A stretch of 64,000 bases of DNA from Simmondsia chinensis (lineage: Eukaryota > Streptophyta > Magnoliopsida > Caryophyllales > Simmondsiaceae): NCBI GenBank assembly GCA_018398585.1, contig JAGTTD010000016.1, forward strand, positions 23,917,212 through 23,981,211, written 5' to 3'. Every line of letters starts with the position of its first letter. Position 1 is the first letter of the stretch. The notes below the pieces were generated by a model. The model was given only the letters and a program-made list of their open reading frames with translations. It did no database searches and had not been told where the DNA came from. The translations under genes and the position numbers were made by a program. This document shows, piece by piece, positions 48,033 to 59,870 of this stretch.

Positions 48033-48870
48033 AATATTTGAAACTATTGTTAAAAATATTTTAAATATTTAGAAAACCTATTAAGTAAATGAAAAATATT
48101 TTAAACACTATAAAATTATTTTGTATATTTAAAAAAAGCTTATTTATTTAAATTTTTTTTTAAATTTTTGATTGTTGTAATTATATTAATAAATATTTTG
48201 AATATTTGAAAAATATTTAAATATTAAAAAATATTTTAAATATCAACAAATATGTTAAATATTAAAACATATTGTAAGTATTTGAATAATATATTAAATA
48301 AATTAATATATTTATAAATAAAATTTTATTATATATTAAAATTTTTTAATGTTAAAAATATTATTGATATATTTAATAGGTTTTTTAAATATTTAAAATA
48401 TTTTTAAAATATTTTGAAATATTATATAAATATTTAAAATTTCTTTAGATTTCTATGTTCTCGAAGTTCGTGCTTTAAAGCGAACGGATGGATAAAATAT
48501 ATAACATACTTTCAAATCATTTAAGATATTTTCTAGACTATTTAAAATTTTTTATACATTTAAAATTTAAATATTTTTTTGAATATTTGAAATATATTTT
48601 GAACATTTAATATATTTCCCTAAATATTTAAAATATTTTACAAATTTCAAACTTAATTTAAATGAAAATATCAAATTTTTAGGCATTTTTCTTTTTCTTT
48701 TAGATGCCTAGTCATAAAAAACTAACGGAACCATAAGGGAATTAAACCAAAGGTACTTGGAAAGAAAGTTTCCAATGTTCATGGTACCTCAAAACACGTT
48801 TCAAAACTTTAGGGTAACTGAAAAATGTATTATCAAACCTTAGGATACCTGAATCAAATTTTTTTAAAGA

Positions 48871-50225
48871 ATTATCTTGGTGCCAAATTTTAATGTTAGT
48901 CATTAAAACGATGTCGTTTTGGTTAAGGGAAAATTTGTCTTTTCATGTTTCTATATTGGGTTTTGCTGAGGGATGGTCTTATTTATTAATACGAACAAAA
49001 TCTAAAATACTAAAATTATAAATTGGAAAGGTTATGGACCTTTTTTTTTTTTTTTTAAACAAGCATGAGGTACAAAAAAGTAAATAACCCCAAAAATTAA
49101 GAGAATTGCAAGAAAAATGTATAGTTTGACCTAACTTTTTTAACCAAAAAAAAAAAAAAAATCAAAATCTAACGAAGATGCTTATATAGTTCGAATCAGG
49201 CACACCTTAGCATTATCCAATGGATATTTGCCAAATTTCGGCAAAAACTTTCAAAACTTTAAAATACCTAAGTAATAAAATTTTAAAATTTAAGATATCT
49301 TATTATATATATATTAAAACATCAGAATACTAATTTCTTCCATAAGAAAATCCGAATTAAAGAAGACTATTCGGTCTAGTACCCAATCTGAGTTTGCATT
49401 GCTCCACAAACAAAGAACCATTCTCAAATCAAAGGTTGAATCCAACATTTATCAGCTAAAACATTAGTAAATGAATTTGAATAACACTGCCGTGTATTGT
49501 ATAACGTTCTCAGCCTCCTACTTCTATGACATAGTATCTGTCAATTACAATTTGATTCTTTTCTACTAGGAAAATTCAAAGAATTAACTGTACCAAGAAT
49601 TTAAACTAAGAATGATTTTATACTCTAACATATTTCCTCACAAAAAAGTTCATCGGGCTTGAAGAGTGAGGCCTATTACGATTTAGACTCGTGACTTCTT
49701 AGTCGATACGGCTCCAATATCATATCAAATAATCAACCATCTGAAAATTTAAGTTGATGAGTGAAGGAGCAAACACCAACCATTATATTACACCTTTAAG
49801 TACACTTGCGACCAGTTTGATCTGTTCAGATCTGTCTGTTTGGAGTCTTTCAAGCTTCTTATGCACGCGCATTCTATACCAAATTTGTTCATATGATCAC
49901 TATTCGATCCATTTAGTCACCAAAATCTTGGAGGACATCTTGAAGAATGCTTGCACTTCGACCAACTTGGTTAAGCTCGAATTTTGTACCAAACTTAAGC
50001 CTGGCTTATTTATATTCAAGCTCAGCTCGTTATTTAGCTTATTCTCCACTTGCTTAAAATCGCTAGCATCCAAGCTGAAGGCTTGACTTGGTATAGGCTA
50101 GTCATACTCCACATAGAGTTGTAACTCATAACGTACTCATTTAGGCTTGCATGTAGCCCATCCCAAACCTTATCAAAACTTGAATCCAACTCACTTAATC
50201 AAACAAGTTGACTTTGTTCGGGTCA
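48871..50225. other. Intergenic AT-rich sequence
   Basis: No gene. A fragment of the TTTAAGTACC MITE family is visible at 49245-49335. From 49990 the sequence becomes rich in AGCTCG/AAGCTT words that lead into the tandem repeat. Confidence 0.4.
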
Positions 50226-50700
50226 GACTTGCAACAAGCCGACCCGTTTGAGCTCGCAACGGTCCTAAGCTTGACTACAAATCAAATGGGGACTTGATTC
50301 AAACACTAACTCAACCCAGCTCGTGTCAAACCTTTCAGGCTTGCCAGCTATCAAGCCTGAACCATACCAACTCCAAACTCAGCTCACCTGGCTAAACACA
50401 CCAGCTCAGCTCAAGCTTGCAACAAGCCGACCCATTCGAGCTCGCACTGGTCCTCCAATCGAGACCAGAGCAAATGGGGCTTGAGTTGAACACTAAACCA
50501 TCTCGCGGCTCATAATTCAACTCATGATCAACCCTTTCAGGCTTGCCCGCCATCAAGCGCAAACCACACCAACCCCAAACTCAGCTCGCTCAACCAAACA
50601 ACCCAGCCCAGCTCTGCTCAGACTTGCAACAACTCGACCCATTCGAGCTCGCAACGGTCTGCGGATCGGGACCGAAGCAAATGGGGCTTGAGCTTGGCAA
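50226..50700. repeat. About 190-207-bp tandem repeat abutting the response regulator gene
   Basis: The phrase GCAACAAGCCGACCC (or close) recurs at 50231, 50419 and 50626. Each unit carries GAGCTCGCAACGGTCC-like and CAAATGGGGCTTGAG-like blocks, and full units also carry AACCCTTTCAGGCTTGCC. The third, partial unit is the 3' end of the coding exon itself. Confidence 0.75.
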
Positions 50701-51724
50701 CATCAGATAATTGGACAGGCTTAAGCAAGAAATCCTGAGCTCCTTCTTCCAAGCAACGGCTAATCCTTGAAGGGATATTCTCAGATGACATTATTACAAC
50801 TGGTATGTCATTTAAATATTTTGATTCTTTTATTTTCCTCAATAAATCATACCCTGTCATCCCTGGCATCGAGTAATCTGTTATTATCAAATTCACCTTC
50901 ATCCCCTGCAAAAATTAAGAACAATTTAGCTATTTCAAAAGCTTACGATATGTATAGTATTGTTTTCTATTTGCAATTTTTGGTTTTTTAAAAATTAAAA
51001 ACTAAAGGTAGAGGAATGAAATGAAATGAAAACATACTTGATGGGTATGAGTCTCTTCATTTTCATGCAAGCCCAGAAATTCTAGTGCTTTACTGGGTGA
51101 GTCCACTGCTGTCACTGCATTTCAAAGAATATTGGAAATCATTAGCACCCAAAATTGACCCATCAGAATAAAACAATGTATTCAGAATAAAACTAAAATA
51201 TAAAAATATATTTTTGGTTTAAAAAAAACTACAATATAAAAATAAAAGTTCATTTTCTAACCCAGATTTTTAATTTTTCAACGGGTCATGTTATTGTAAT
51301 GCAAAATTGTTAATATTGAAAGAGTCCTGTGACATCTAAATCATGTCAATGCTCATAATAATATATATATTTTTTAACTCTATTAATAAACCGTACCCAT
51401 TTTGAAAAGGAAAAACTATAAAGAAAAAATGATAAACATGTCCCAAAATTTGAGTGCATGTTTGGTATAATTTTCTTTTCACAAATTTTTTTTTGTTATT
51501 CAGAAATAGAAACCACATTCTGAAAACCGATATCGTTTTATATAAGCTAAATTTTAATTTTTTCCCCTTCAATTTTGAAAATTATTTCTAACACCAACAT
51601 TAAACAAAGAAATCAAATTATCCATTCTCTTACCATGAAAAGAAGAAGATTTGAGGAGCCTCTCAATCAACTTTCTATCAATAACACTATCATCAACAGC
51701 AAGAACATGAAATTCGCTTTCCAT
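50618..51724 (-). CDS. Type-A cytokinin response regulator (151 aa, three exons)
   Basis: Exons on the minus strand: 51724-51634, 51114-51038, 50905-50618; GT-AG introns, 456 nt in one frame. The start [20 protein letters not shown] gives the acidic pair DD. Exon 2 is [16 protein letters not shown]. Exon 3 has the phosphoacceptor Asp in [18 protein letters not shown], the Ser/Thr switch in VVIMSSEN and the invariant Lys in [10 protein letters not shown]. It is only a receiver domain with a short tail, so type A: it takes phosphate from histidine phosphotransfer proteins and damps cytokinin signalling. The closest paralogue (ARR16/17 or ARR8/9-like) is not settled. The C-terminal 17 residues ([17 protein letters not shown]) lie in sequence repeated downstream. 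An upstream in-frame extension exists, but MESEF matches family starts. Confidence 0.93.
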
Positions 51725-51883
51725 TCCCAAAAAGAATCCCAACTCTTTCTTTTTTAAAAAAATAAAAATATTCTTAAACTTTTTTATTAAACACAAGAGA
51801 CAGTAAATACCAGAACAACAGAGAAAAGATAATGAATTTAAAACTTGAAGTGGTGGGCTTTAATGGGGGGAATTTGGGCTTAA

Positions 51884-51891
51884 TATTTATA
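51884..51891 (-). promoter_or_regulatory. TATA box of the response regulator gene
   Basis: TATAAATA on the minus strand, about 160 bases before the start codon, in a suitable place for a 5' leader of about 130 bases. Confidence 0.45.
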
Positions 51892-51914
51892 AATTTTTAG
51901 ACAGTTGGGGAAAG

Positions 51915-51931
51915 AGATACGACTTGATACG
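51915..51931. promoter_or_regulatory. Two GATACG motifs, candidate type-B ARR sites
   Basis: AGATACG (51915-51921) and GATACG (51926-51931) lie just upstream of the TATA box. Type-B response regulators bind (A/G)GAT(T/C) cores, with AGATACG among preferred sites, and type-A genes are their usual targets. Confidence 0.45.
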
Positions 51932-53375
51932 CAGAGGATTTCTTTGATTTCAATGTCGGGTTTTTATAATTTTTAATTTATTTTATTCTTCTTATGTTAT
52001 ATTAAAAATATGATTTTTAAAGATTTGGTTGACCTTTGGGCTGAGGGTGAGGTCAAAGGGGCGCCTCTTCTGTTGCCCTTTTGGATAAATAGAAAGATCA
52101 TCTGGGTGTCCGTGTAGCTTTTCAGTTTTAGTACATGATAATGTCATTTTTTTTTTAATCATTATAAAGCCAAAAGGCCAATAAAGAAACACTTTATTAA
52201 CAACCATTGTCACGTACGAGAGTCAAAATAAGATCAGTTGGAACATGGACCCACTTACGTATAATAAAAAATAATAAAAATACTCATAAGTTTTATTATA
52301 TTAATAAAAGAACTTTTTCGAGTATAATATTATTTTTTATCGATAGAGTTAATGTGATAACTGTTTTATTAGTAATGCTATAGTAAAATAATAAAATACC
52401 CTTCAATACCCTTATTATTATTTTATAAATGTAAAATTTGAGATATTATATTATGTAGACATTTGAACCTCTATGAGCCTTGGTCTTGTCCCCATCTGCA
52501 TTTTTTTCTAGCCTTCACCCGAAATACTTCTTTCTAATATTCGTATGCCTAGGGATAGGATGTGAATTGGATGAAGGTGCTTGTTTTGCTTAATAGTCAT
52601 ATTCCTAACTTTTCAGATTCACCAATAAACAAACAACCCTGTCATGAATTTAAAATAAGATATAAATGGTATTATATGAGGCATCTCACCATCAGTTGAA
52701 GCCTTTAGAACCTCGTGATGACAACACCCAAGTCAGAAGCAAACCAAGTAGCTCTTGTCCTTGAGCAGAAATAATAAAGCACTCAACCGACTTTGGATCG
52801 TCACCACAAATATATGAAGCCATAATTCTTCTCTTATTCCTGTTTTCATCTGTTACAATTGCATTATAATGAACTCTCTATAAAAGAAACTTCTGACCTA
52901 TTTTTTGATGATTGGATTATTGCTTATTATTTTTTTCTTCTGTTTGTTTTTCATCCCAATGCTGAGTGTATTATTTAAATATTAAAAAACAGATCACACA
53001 CTTGCTTAATTGAGCTAGAGGGTAATTGTTTCATCTATATAAGTGATGGGATTTTTTTTTTTTTCGACGGCACCTCTTAGGCAAGAAATTTTTTTATGCT
53101 TATTCGCAACACAACCTCCGGACTCCTTGTGGTATAAATCTGGTTGAGGGGTTTCTGGAGCAGTAAGCACATCACCTCAAAAAAAATATAATCGAATAGG
53201 GAAATAAGATTACAAGACAAAATATAGGCAAACAACCAACATGAACTATAACATTATGACCATCACTAGATAGTATGGACCAGAAAAAGGGAAAGATCCA
53301 GTGTACCGAAACAAGGGCCGAGGTTAACAAGGGAACAGATCAACTGATATCCTAATTTGTCATGAAAATGCACTC
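51932..53375. other. Intergenic, no gene recognised
   Basis: AT-rich, with poly-T runs at 52147 and 53050. I saw no coding domain, inverted repeat or RNA gene. Confidence 0.4.
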
Positions 53376-53379
53376 AATC

Positions 53380-54114
53380 ACAACCTATTCATCACTATCA
53401 AAGCTCGGGCCAAATTTTTTCCCAGTCTCCCATGCACGTTTTACATCAAGAAGCTTATCAGCATCTATAACACTTTTACCCTTCTTTGCCAGCTTCTTCT
53501 TTTTTTGTTTACGGGTATGCTTGGCCGATCTCCTCACACATGATCCATCTTCTTGTAGATGACTCTAAGTATTGAACAATGGATCCAACACATGTTTTTT
53601 TTTCCCCTGGATAATTAGCGATATAGTCGCGATATAAAGCAGACAACTTAAACAAACGAATCCCGAGTCAACCCGTATATGGACAAGGATCAAAACAACA
53701 AAATCAATACAAACAAGAATACAAGCAAAAATAGGCGAACACTAGAGCTTCAAACACCACTAGGAAGGATTCAAAAATAGGACAAACCAAAACACAGGAA
53801 TATAGAAAAGTCACGCTCCTAATCTATTGAAGTAAGGTGCTCAATCATAAACGGATGAAAGCTATCAAAATCCAGTCCTAGTCTTTTCCCTATCTCCCAC
53901 GTGCGCTCTACAGTAAGGAACTTATCAGCATCTTTAACACTATGCTGGACTCTTCCATAAACGACACCGACACTGAGAAATTTCTGGGCAAACTTTCATC
54001 TATGCGTGGGGGTCTAGTAAAGGTGGGGGCCTCAAACATTGGCGGAAACTCGAGGTCAGAGGACCCTGAGTCACTATCACTTACGATGTCCCGGACTTCG
54101 TTCTCATGAGACAA
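53380..54114 (-). pseudogene. Two related LINE-like ORF remnants
   Basis: The minus strand at about 53525-53385 reads IDADKLLDVKRAWETGKKFG, and at about 53945-53850 a diverged version of the same motif (DADKFLTVERTWEIGKRLG). Similar W-E-x-G-K-x-L-G segments occur in the linker before the endonuclease in plant LINE ORFs. The upstream frame at 54114-53908 is acidic and unassigned. Assignment to a LINE is inferred only. Confidence 0.35.
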
Positions 54115-54289
54115 GGTTTGATCATGAGATTGAACGATTTCGGCTATATCTTTCTCAACCCATGGTAGGAGGACAAGAAAGTGTTGGTTTACTTGAAATT
54201 CCTGGATTGGTGGTTGAGAAACATGCTGGGGGAAGGGAAGAAGAAGAGACGAGTGTGGGAAATGGCAATTCTAGGCCCATCTCTTGATA

Positions 54290-55585
54290 CACTGACCATC
54301 AACATAAATTGCAATTTGGCCTAAAACTTGCCCGACCAATCTCACACCATCATTTATTAACCTTGGACGGGATAGTATAGAGTACTCACAGTCTCTCATG
54401 ACACCTGTCTTCTACTCAGGAAAAGGATAAACCTGTGAGGAATTCCGTACCAAAGTGGTGCAACACACGTATACATGTGTGAAGGCAAGATGTATTTCTT
54501 CTACATGTTGTACATATAAGTGGGTTTTATTGGTAAAGACTTGTGATGGTTCCCTTGGCTTCTTAATGATTTATAGTCTTTGCTATCGACATACATCAAG
54601 AAAAATAGTACATAATTTTAGAATTATGAATCCACAACCTACCTAGTCAAACAGGTTGAAGAGGTATCATTCCGCCAAACTATACATGTGAAGAGAGTTT
54701 TGGCATTACAAGGCACCTTCTAGAAGAAAAGCTTTTATGATACTTGTAAACAACGCAATTCCCTAACCTTTAACAACAAAAGAGTTTTGACACTGACATA
54801 GCGTCCTGATTGAGGAGCTATACAGTAGTGCAACATCTGCTGCATTCCCAAAAAGAGTATCAAATATTGGACAATTGATTCAATATACACTTATTCATAT
54901 GAAATTAAGAGGGATTGTCCCGCCTATACACGCATATAATGGAGTTTTTAGACACCTCTGAAAAGAAGGAGTTTCCTTACGTTATATAAACAACGCAAAT
55001 ATACCAAGAAAAATGGCGAACATGATTTTAGCTAAATATGGAAAAAATTTCCTTTTCAAAAATCAAGGCCTATCTAGAAATAGAAAATAATTTTCATTTT
55101 CATTTTTAACTATAATTTTTCTTTTTTTAATTTTCATCTGAAAAACACGTTTAGGGATGCAAAATCCGGTAATAATCTTTTAATGATTTTCTATCATTTT
55201 TTCTCGTTTTTGATAAAAAAAATTATACATATAAGCAATATCCATAAATTTAAAAAATTGATGATTGGATCCGAATTCAGTCCGAATACTTGGACAACCA
55301 ATCTAAATATGACTAGTCCATGCATATCCAATTTGTAAAAATTCATACATGGAAAATGAGTAAAAGCCACAACTCCTCTATTTTTCCATTTTTCATAAAA
55401 ACATTTCAAGAAAGTTGAAAATTCTTTATTTCTAAACATGTCACAACTATTTCAAAAGTTTATGGCAACATGAAGTTTTATGAATATCTTATACTCTAAC
55501 ATGCTCCTTGACCGTACAAAAACCCCATCTTTCCTTAAGCATGATCAATGCATAGACCCACCTCATTTCTTGTCTTTAAATTACA
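54290..55585. other. Intergenic, possible MITE at 55070-55440
   Basis: No gene. GCCTATCTAGAAATAGAAAA near 55069 and TTTATTTCTAAACATG near 55425 are weakly inverted and resemble the ends of the element in FY intron 12. Confidence 0.3.
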
Positions 55586-55589
55586 TTGA

Positions 55590-56155
55590 TATTAATAGAA
55601 TTTATCACTTAGGTACGTTTTGAGATTTAAATATTTATCACGTATGTATCTTGACATTTCATTATATACAATTAGGTGTCTTGAGGTTTGAATATTTAAT
55701 TATTTAGGTACCACAATGACGAATACTGTGAACTTTTGTAAGAATATGACTATCATATGATGATTGATAATGTACGTACTACATGATTGTGATAACATAT
55801 ATAAGTCTGGTCAATATTTTCTTTAAAAAACCCAGTGAACTAAAATTCAAGAATTTTGATGTAAGTTATCTATATATTGCAGAAAACATGTGTCATGTCA
55901 GCATATTCAGGAAAAATCATCAGTTCTAACAAAACATACTTGTATGTTGTCGAAATCATGTTCTACATTTGTATCTTTCAATGAAAATCTGTCGAACTAC
56001 AGCAGAAGGATTCCAAATAGATAAGATTTTGAATTGCAGAGTACCTGAGTGACTAAAGCTCAAGGTATCTCATTTTATATATTAAAATATTACGATACCT
56101 AAGTGATAAATAATCAAACATTAATGTACTTAAATAATAAATAAACAAACAACAA
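55590..56155. mobile_element. MITE of the TTTAAGTACCTTAAGG family
   Basis: The left arm (TTTATCACTTAGGTACG, TTTATCACGTATGTATC) and right arm (ACGATACCTAAGTGATAAAT, AATGTACTTAAATAATAAA) are inverted relatives of each other and of 22755-23300. Confidence 0.6.
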
Positions 56156-56264
56156 TTTTCCTAATATTAATAATTAAAATAGAAATTGTTGAAATTTGGA
56201 TCTCTAATATTTTGTTCACTAGGGCCTCGATATTATATTAAAAATTTAAGTGTTCATTGTGTCA

Positions 56265-56820
56265 ATTTACTATTCATATTTTTAGTTGTGTCAATTTAGT
56301 TCCTATACAAGTTATATTGTGTTAATTTAGTCCTTAAATTAAAATTTATGTTAAGTTGGTGATGAAACTTTTAATGATCAAGTCTAACATGACTTTGCAT
56401 TAAATATTATGTCATTGACTTAACTAAAATTTAACCACAAGATTAAATTGATACAATTTTAATTATACGGGGGCTAAATTGACACAATTAAAAGTATATG
56501 GACTAAGGGTTCATTTACCAGGCACTAATGCAACCGGATCCCATTAGAACTCCGAAGTTCGGCGTAATTGGGCGAGGGTGACCTCCTAGGCAGTCCTTGT
56601 GTTGCTAACCCTATAAGGTTGGGGGTCCTCCAAAACAGCCTCTTGGCAGGGTTGCACCCTGAAGGGGTAAGGTTGCGTACATCTAATCCTCCCAAACCTC
56701 GCTTATGCGGGAGCCCTTGAGGCGCTGGGTCTGTTGTTGTTGTTGAAAAGTATATAGACCAAATTAATACAATATATAAAGTACAAAGACTTTTGGTATA
56801 AATAACTCAAAATTTAATTA
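56265..56820. mobile_element. MITE-like repeat split by the 5S SINE
   Basis: The left part has repeated GTGTCAATTTAGT and inverted CTAAATTGACACAATT words. The same type of sequence resumes after the SINE (TATAGACCAAATTAATACAA). A similar end lies at 61848-61880. The SINE insertion at 56507 is therefore the younger event. Confidence 0.5.
56507..56745 (+). mobile_element. Full-length 5S rRNA-derived SINE (239 bp)
   Basis: The head follows plant 5S rRNA from nucleotide 1 (GGGTTCATTTACCAGGCACT, then GCAACCGGATCCCATTAGAA) to its 3' end (AGTCCTTGTGTTGC). About 14 bases are deleted between the intermediate element and box C, and box A has changes. After a short junction (TAACCCTATA) comes the LINE-like body (AGGTTGGGGGTCCTCC, GGTAAGGTTGCGTACATC, GGAGCCCTTGAGGCGCTGGG) and (GTT)n. 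Near-perfect 17-bp target duplications (AAAAGTATATGGACTAA at 56490-56506, two mismatches at 56746-56762) define the exact ends. Unlike the other three copies, it keeps the 5S 3' end. Confidence 0.92.
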
Positions 56821-57552
56821 GACAAAAACTAAAACACATGGAGGATAAATAAGAGAGAGAGTTTGATCCTATTGCACCTGCCCCACAACAATGATAATGG
56901 AATCCCCACCAAGATCTTACATTCCTGTTCCCACCTTCTATGGTCCACCCTGGCTGGCGGTGCGTAATTTCTGCTTCTTTATTGCACGGGACGGGTCACC
57001 TGAGCCATTTGGCCTTACACGTAGGGGTTTCCTGTTCAAAAATTGAAATCGACTAAGCTCGTTCATGCTTATATAAGGACATTGATAAGTAAACGAATTG
57101 AACTAGAACAGATTCAACAAGTTTAACACATCAAGTTTAAATTGGGGTTCTTGTTTTATTAAAATTCGTGAAACAATTCATTGAGAGCGTGGGATGTATA
57201 ATATGTAGTATTTTCGTCCAAAACGACGGTTGTAAGTTTTATTGGTGAAGACAAAAGAAAACAAAATAAAAAAAGACGCGAGCCTTAAAAGGTCTTATGA
57301 CCTTGTAGGGTTTTTCTTCATGGGAGTATTTTAGCGGCTGCGTGAAAGCTTGGTGAAAAATGAGATAGAGAGTTGAGTGCGTCGGAATGCAAGTAAGACA
57401 ACTAAGTGATACAATATTCAAATTTGTAGGATACCATATTATATATATTGAAATGCCAGAGTACCGAGAAAACAAATGCTCAAATTTTAAAGTATCTAGA
57501 CTATAATTTTCCTTCCTCAAAAAGGAGGGTAAGGATGATATGTGGGTTAGCT
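56821..57552. other. Spacer with a MITE fragment at 57396-57510
   Basis: 57396-57510 matches one arm of the TTTAAGTACC MITE family (CTAAGTGATACAATATTC, TATTATATATATTGAAATGC). The rest shows no gene. Confidence 0.4.
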
Positions 57553-58032
57553 TTAAGTATAGAAGGCTACAATATATTTGTGTTGGGAGAGGAATATGCC
57601 ATGACGGTGACGATGGGCTTTAATGCCAAGGAAGAAATGGAGAGGGCCTAGGTCCTTCATGGCAAATTGTCCACAGAGAAAGGAAATCAGGGTATTTAAT
57701 CTAGAGGGATCAGTGCCTGTAAGGATGATATTATCCACATAAAGCAAGAGGCACATAAGGTGGGTTTTGGCTTTGTGGATGAAAAGAGATGGGCCGGCTC
57801 AACAATAGATGAAACCAAGACTGAAAAGAAATGCGCTGAACAGTTGGAACCATGCTCGGGGTGCTTGTTTGAGACCGTAGAAAGCCTTCTTGACATGACA
57901 CACATGATTAGGAAATTTGGGGTGAATAAATCCCTGAGGTTGTTTCATATAAACTTCTTCATTTAAGTGTCCATGTAGGAACACATTTTTGACATCCAAC
58001 TGACGCAAAATGGCATATCCGGAAGACTTCAC
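57553..58032 (-). pseudogene. Ty1/copia reverse transcriptase fragment
   Basis: 58032-57799 gives LDVKNVFLHGHLNEEVYMKQ, PQGF and FYGLKQAPRAW, the classic copia RT. After a shift, 57756-57553 gives LLLYVDNIILTG and FAMKDLGPLHFFLGI. The active-site YVDD reads YVDN. Both outer ends are cut off and no LTR is recognised nearby. Confidence 0.88.
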
Positions 58033-59146
58033 TACTAGTCATAAATCAAAATATAATTGTCAAACTTGGTTGCTTATCGCAACTTGACAAAATATTTCCA
58101 ATAAGAGAATCTGAAAATAACTTGCGTTTCTTATTATGCCTGCTCAACTCACACTCCCACCAACCTTTTGCTAAGCTATCTAATACCACCACTGGTCAAC
58201 AATTTAATAAAGGCAATATAGGTATTATCTTTATCTTCTTAGCCACCTTTATACTCCTATACATACAGTGGTGGCATGTAATCGGTAATTTCAAACCTCG
58301 TTATTCAAAACAATGACATATTTGTAAGGCATTATTACCCATAAGGAATTGAATTACGATTATAAAACTAGGAGGCTCATCGCAGCCCGATAAACTATTT
58401 CTAGTAGGAAGGTCCAGCATGGACCACACATGTTACTATGCTTGAACAACCCACACCTCAATTAACTCTTTATTAGTTGAGCACTACTATTGGTCAATAA
58501 CTTAAGAAAAAAAAATACAAGAGGTCGCTTTTATCTGCCTTACTCTAGGCATTTATTAACCACCCACTCAAAAAGAAGAGTCACAAGTTAATGACGTATG
58601 AACATAAATGATAACTCAATAGTGGGGCAATCTAAACAAAAAGCTAGTAATAAGATGAACTAGTTCAGTATTCCCAATGACCTGCTTCAAGATGGTCTTA
58701 GACTTTCTTATAGTCCACTTTAAGCTTCTGCCATAGCCTATTCAATTTAGCAATAGGTGTTGTTTAGCAATAAGTTTCAGGACAAGAAGATATTGAGGGA
58801 TGGTTATTACTAAGCCGCTCATTAGACATAAGTGCTTCAAAAGTTAGCAATAGTCTATATGATGAATCACATCCTTTGGGTAATATTCGGATGCAAAATA
58901 TATTGTATGAATATTGCTAATTACTGTTCGTGCGATTGTTTATTTGTGACCATTAAACATGAGACATACGAAGGTTATTAGTGTATAGATGAATACCAAA
59001 GGTAAACCAATGCTAATGAAAGATATCCTTTGAGAATGATATACCATACACTTGATTCACTTCTTGCTTGGCATGTAACAACCCTCAAGGTGTGTTAATT
59101 CTAACACCCTGTCTTTACTTTGATATATGTCCTTGATATGCTCATC
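58033..59146. other. Non-coding repeat-like sequence, possibly element 3' region
   Basis: Two diverged phrases recur (ACCACCACTGGTCAACAATT near 58186 and CTACTATTGGTCAATAACTT near 58484), suggesting an old direct duplication. No gene. Confidence 0.35.
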
Positions 59147-59870
59147 ATCAAATAAGAATACTACCCTGTGTGGTTTTACTATTTCGATTATGCTTGCTAC
59201 CTTTACTTCATTCAAGTATTCTATACATGACACTTAACATTCATCAAGTGCGTACGTATCACCATGGTTTGTCCTGGTGCAATCATCCACAACGGGTGCA
59301 ACATTCCTCACCATGGCTCGCCCTGGTGCAATCACCCACAATGGGTGCAACATTCCTCACTATAGTCCGCCCTGGTGCACTCACTCGCAACGGGTGCAAC
59401 ATTCCTCACCATGGTCTGCTTTGGTGCAATCACCCGCAACGGATGCAACATTCCTCACCATCAAATAAGAATACTACCCTGTGTGGTTTTACTATTTCGA
59501 TTATGCTTGCTACCTTTACTTCATTCAAGTATTCTATACATGACACTTAACATTCATCAAGTGCGTACGTATCACCATGTTTTGTCCTGGTGCAATCATC
59601 CACAACGGGTGCAACATTCCTCACCATGGCTCGCCCTGGTGCAATCACCCACAATGGGTGCAACATTCCTCACTATAGTCCGCCCTGGTGCACTCACTCG
59701 CAACGGGTGCAACATTCCTCACCATGGTCTGCTTTGGTGCAATCACCCGCAACGGATGCAACATTCCTCACCATGGTTCACCCCGGTGCAATCACCTGAA
59801 ATGGGTGCAACATTCCTCACCATGGTCTGCCTTGATACAATCACCCGCAACGAGCGCAACACCCCTCAGG
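59147..59870. repeat. 49-bp minisatellite within a 313-bp direct duplication
   Basis: A 49-base unit (CACCATGGTCTGCTTTGGTG, then CAATCACCCGCAACGG, ATGCAACATTCCT) occurs four times at 59262-59459 and six times at 59575-59870. A 313-bp block (59147-59459) containing unique sequence plus four units is repeated at 59460-59772 with almost no change. Open frames across it are a by-product of the period. Confidence 0.9.

Larger units (their letters stand above)
45760..48870. mobile_element. Element with long terminal inverted repeats, interrupted by the RTE LINE
   Basis: The left arm (about 45760-45880: GAGGTTTAGTAATATATT, GAGGTACCCTAAACTTTGG, TTAACGTCGTTAGTTTTTGA) is matched as reverse complement by the right arm (about 48700-48860). 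The arms are about 130 bases. The interior is very AT-rich, with a 186-bp direct duplication. The LINE at 45899-47586 sits just inside the left arm with its own target duplications, so it came later. There is no transposase. A truncated relative is at 62330-62560. Confidence 0.7.
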
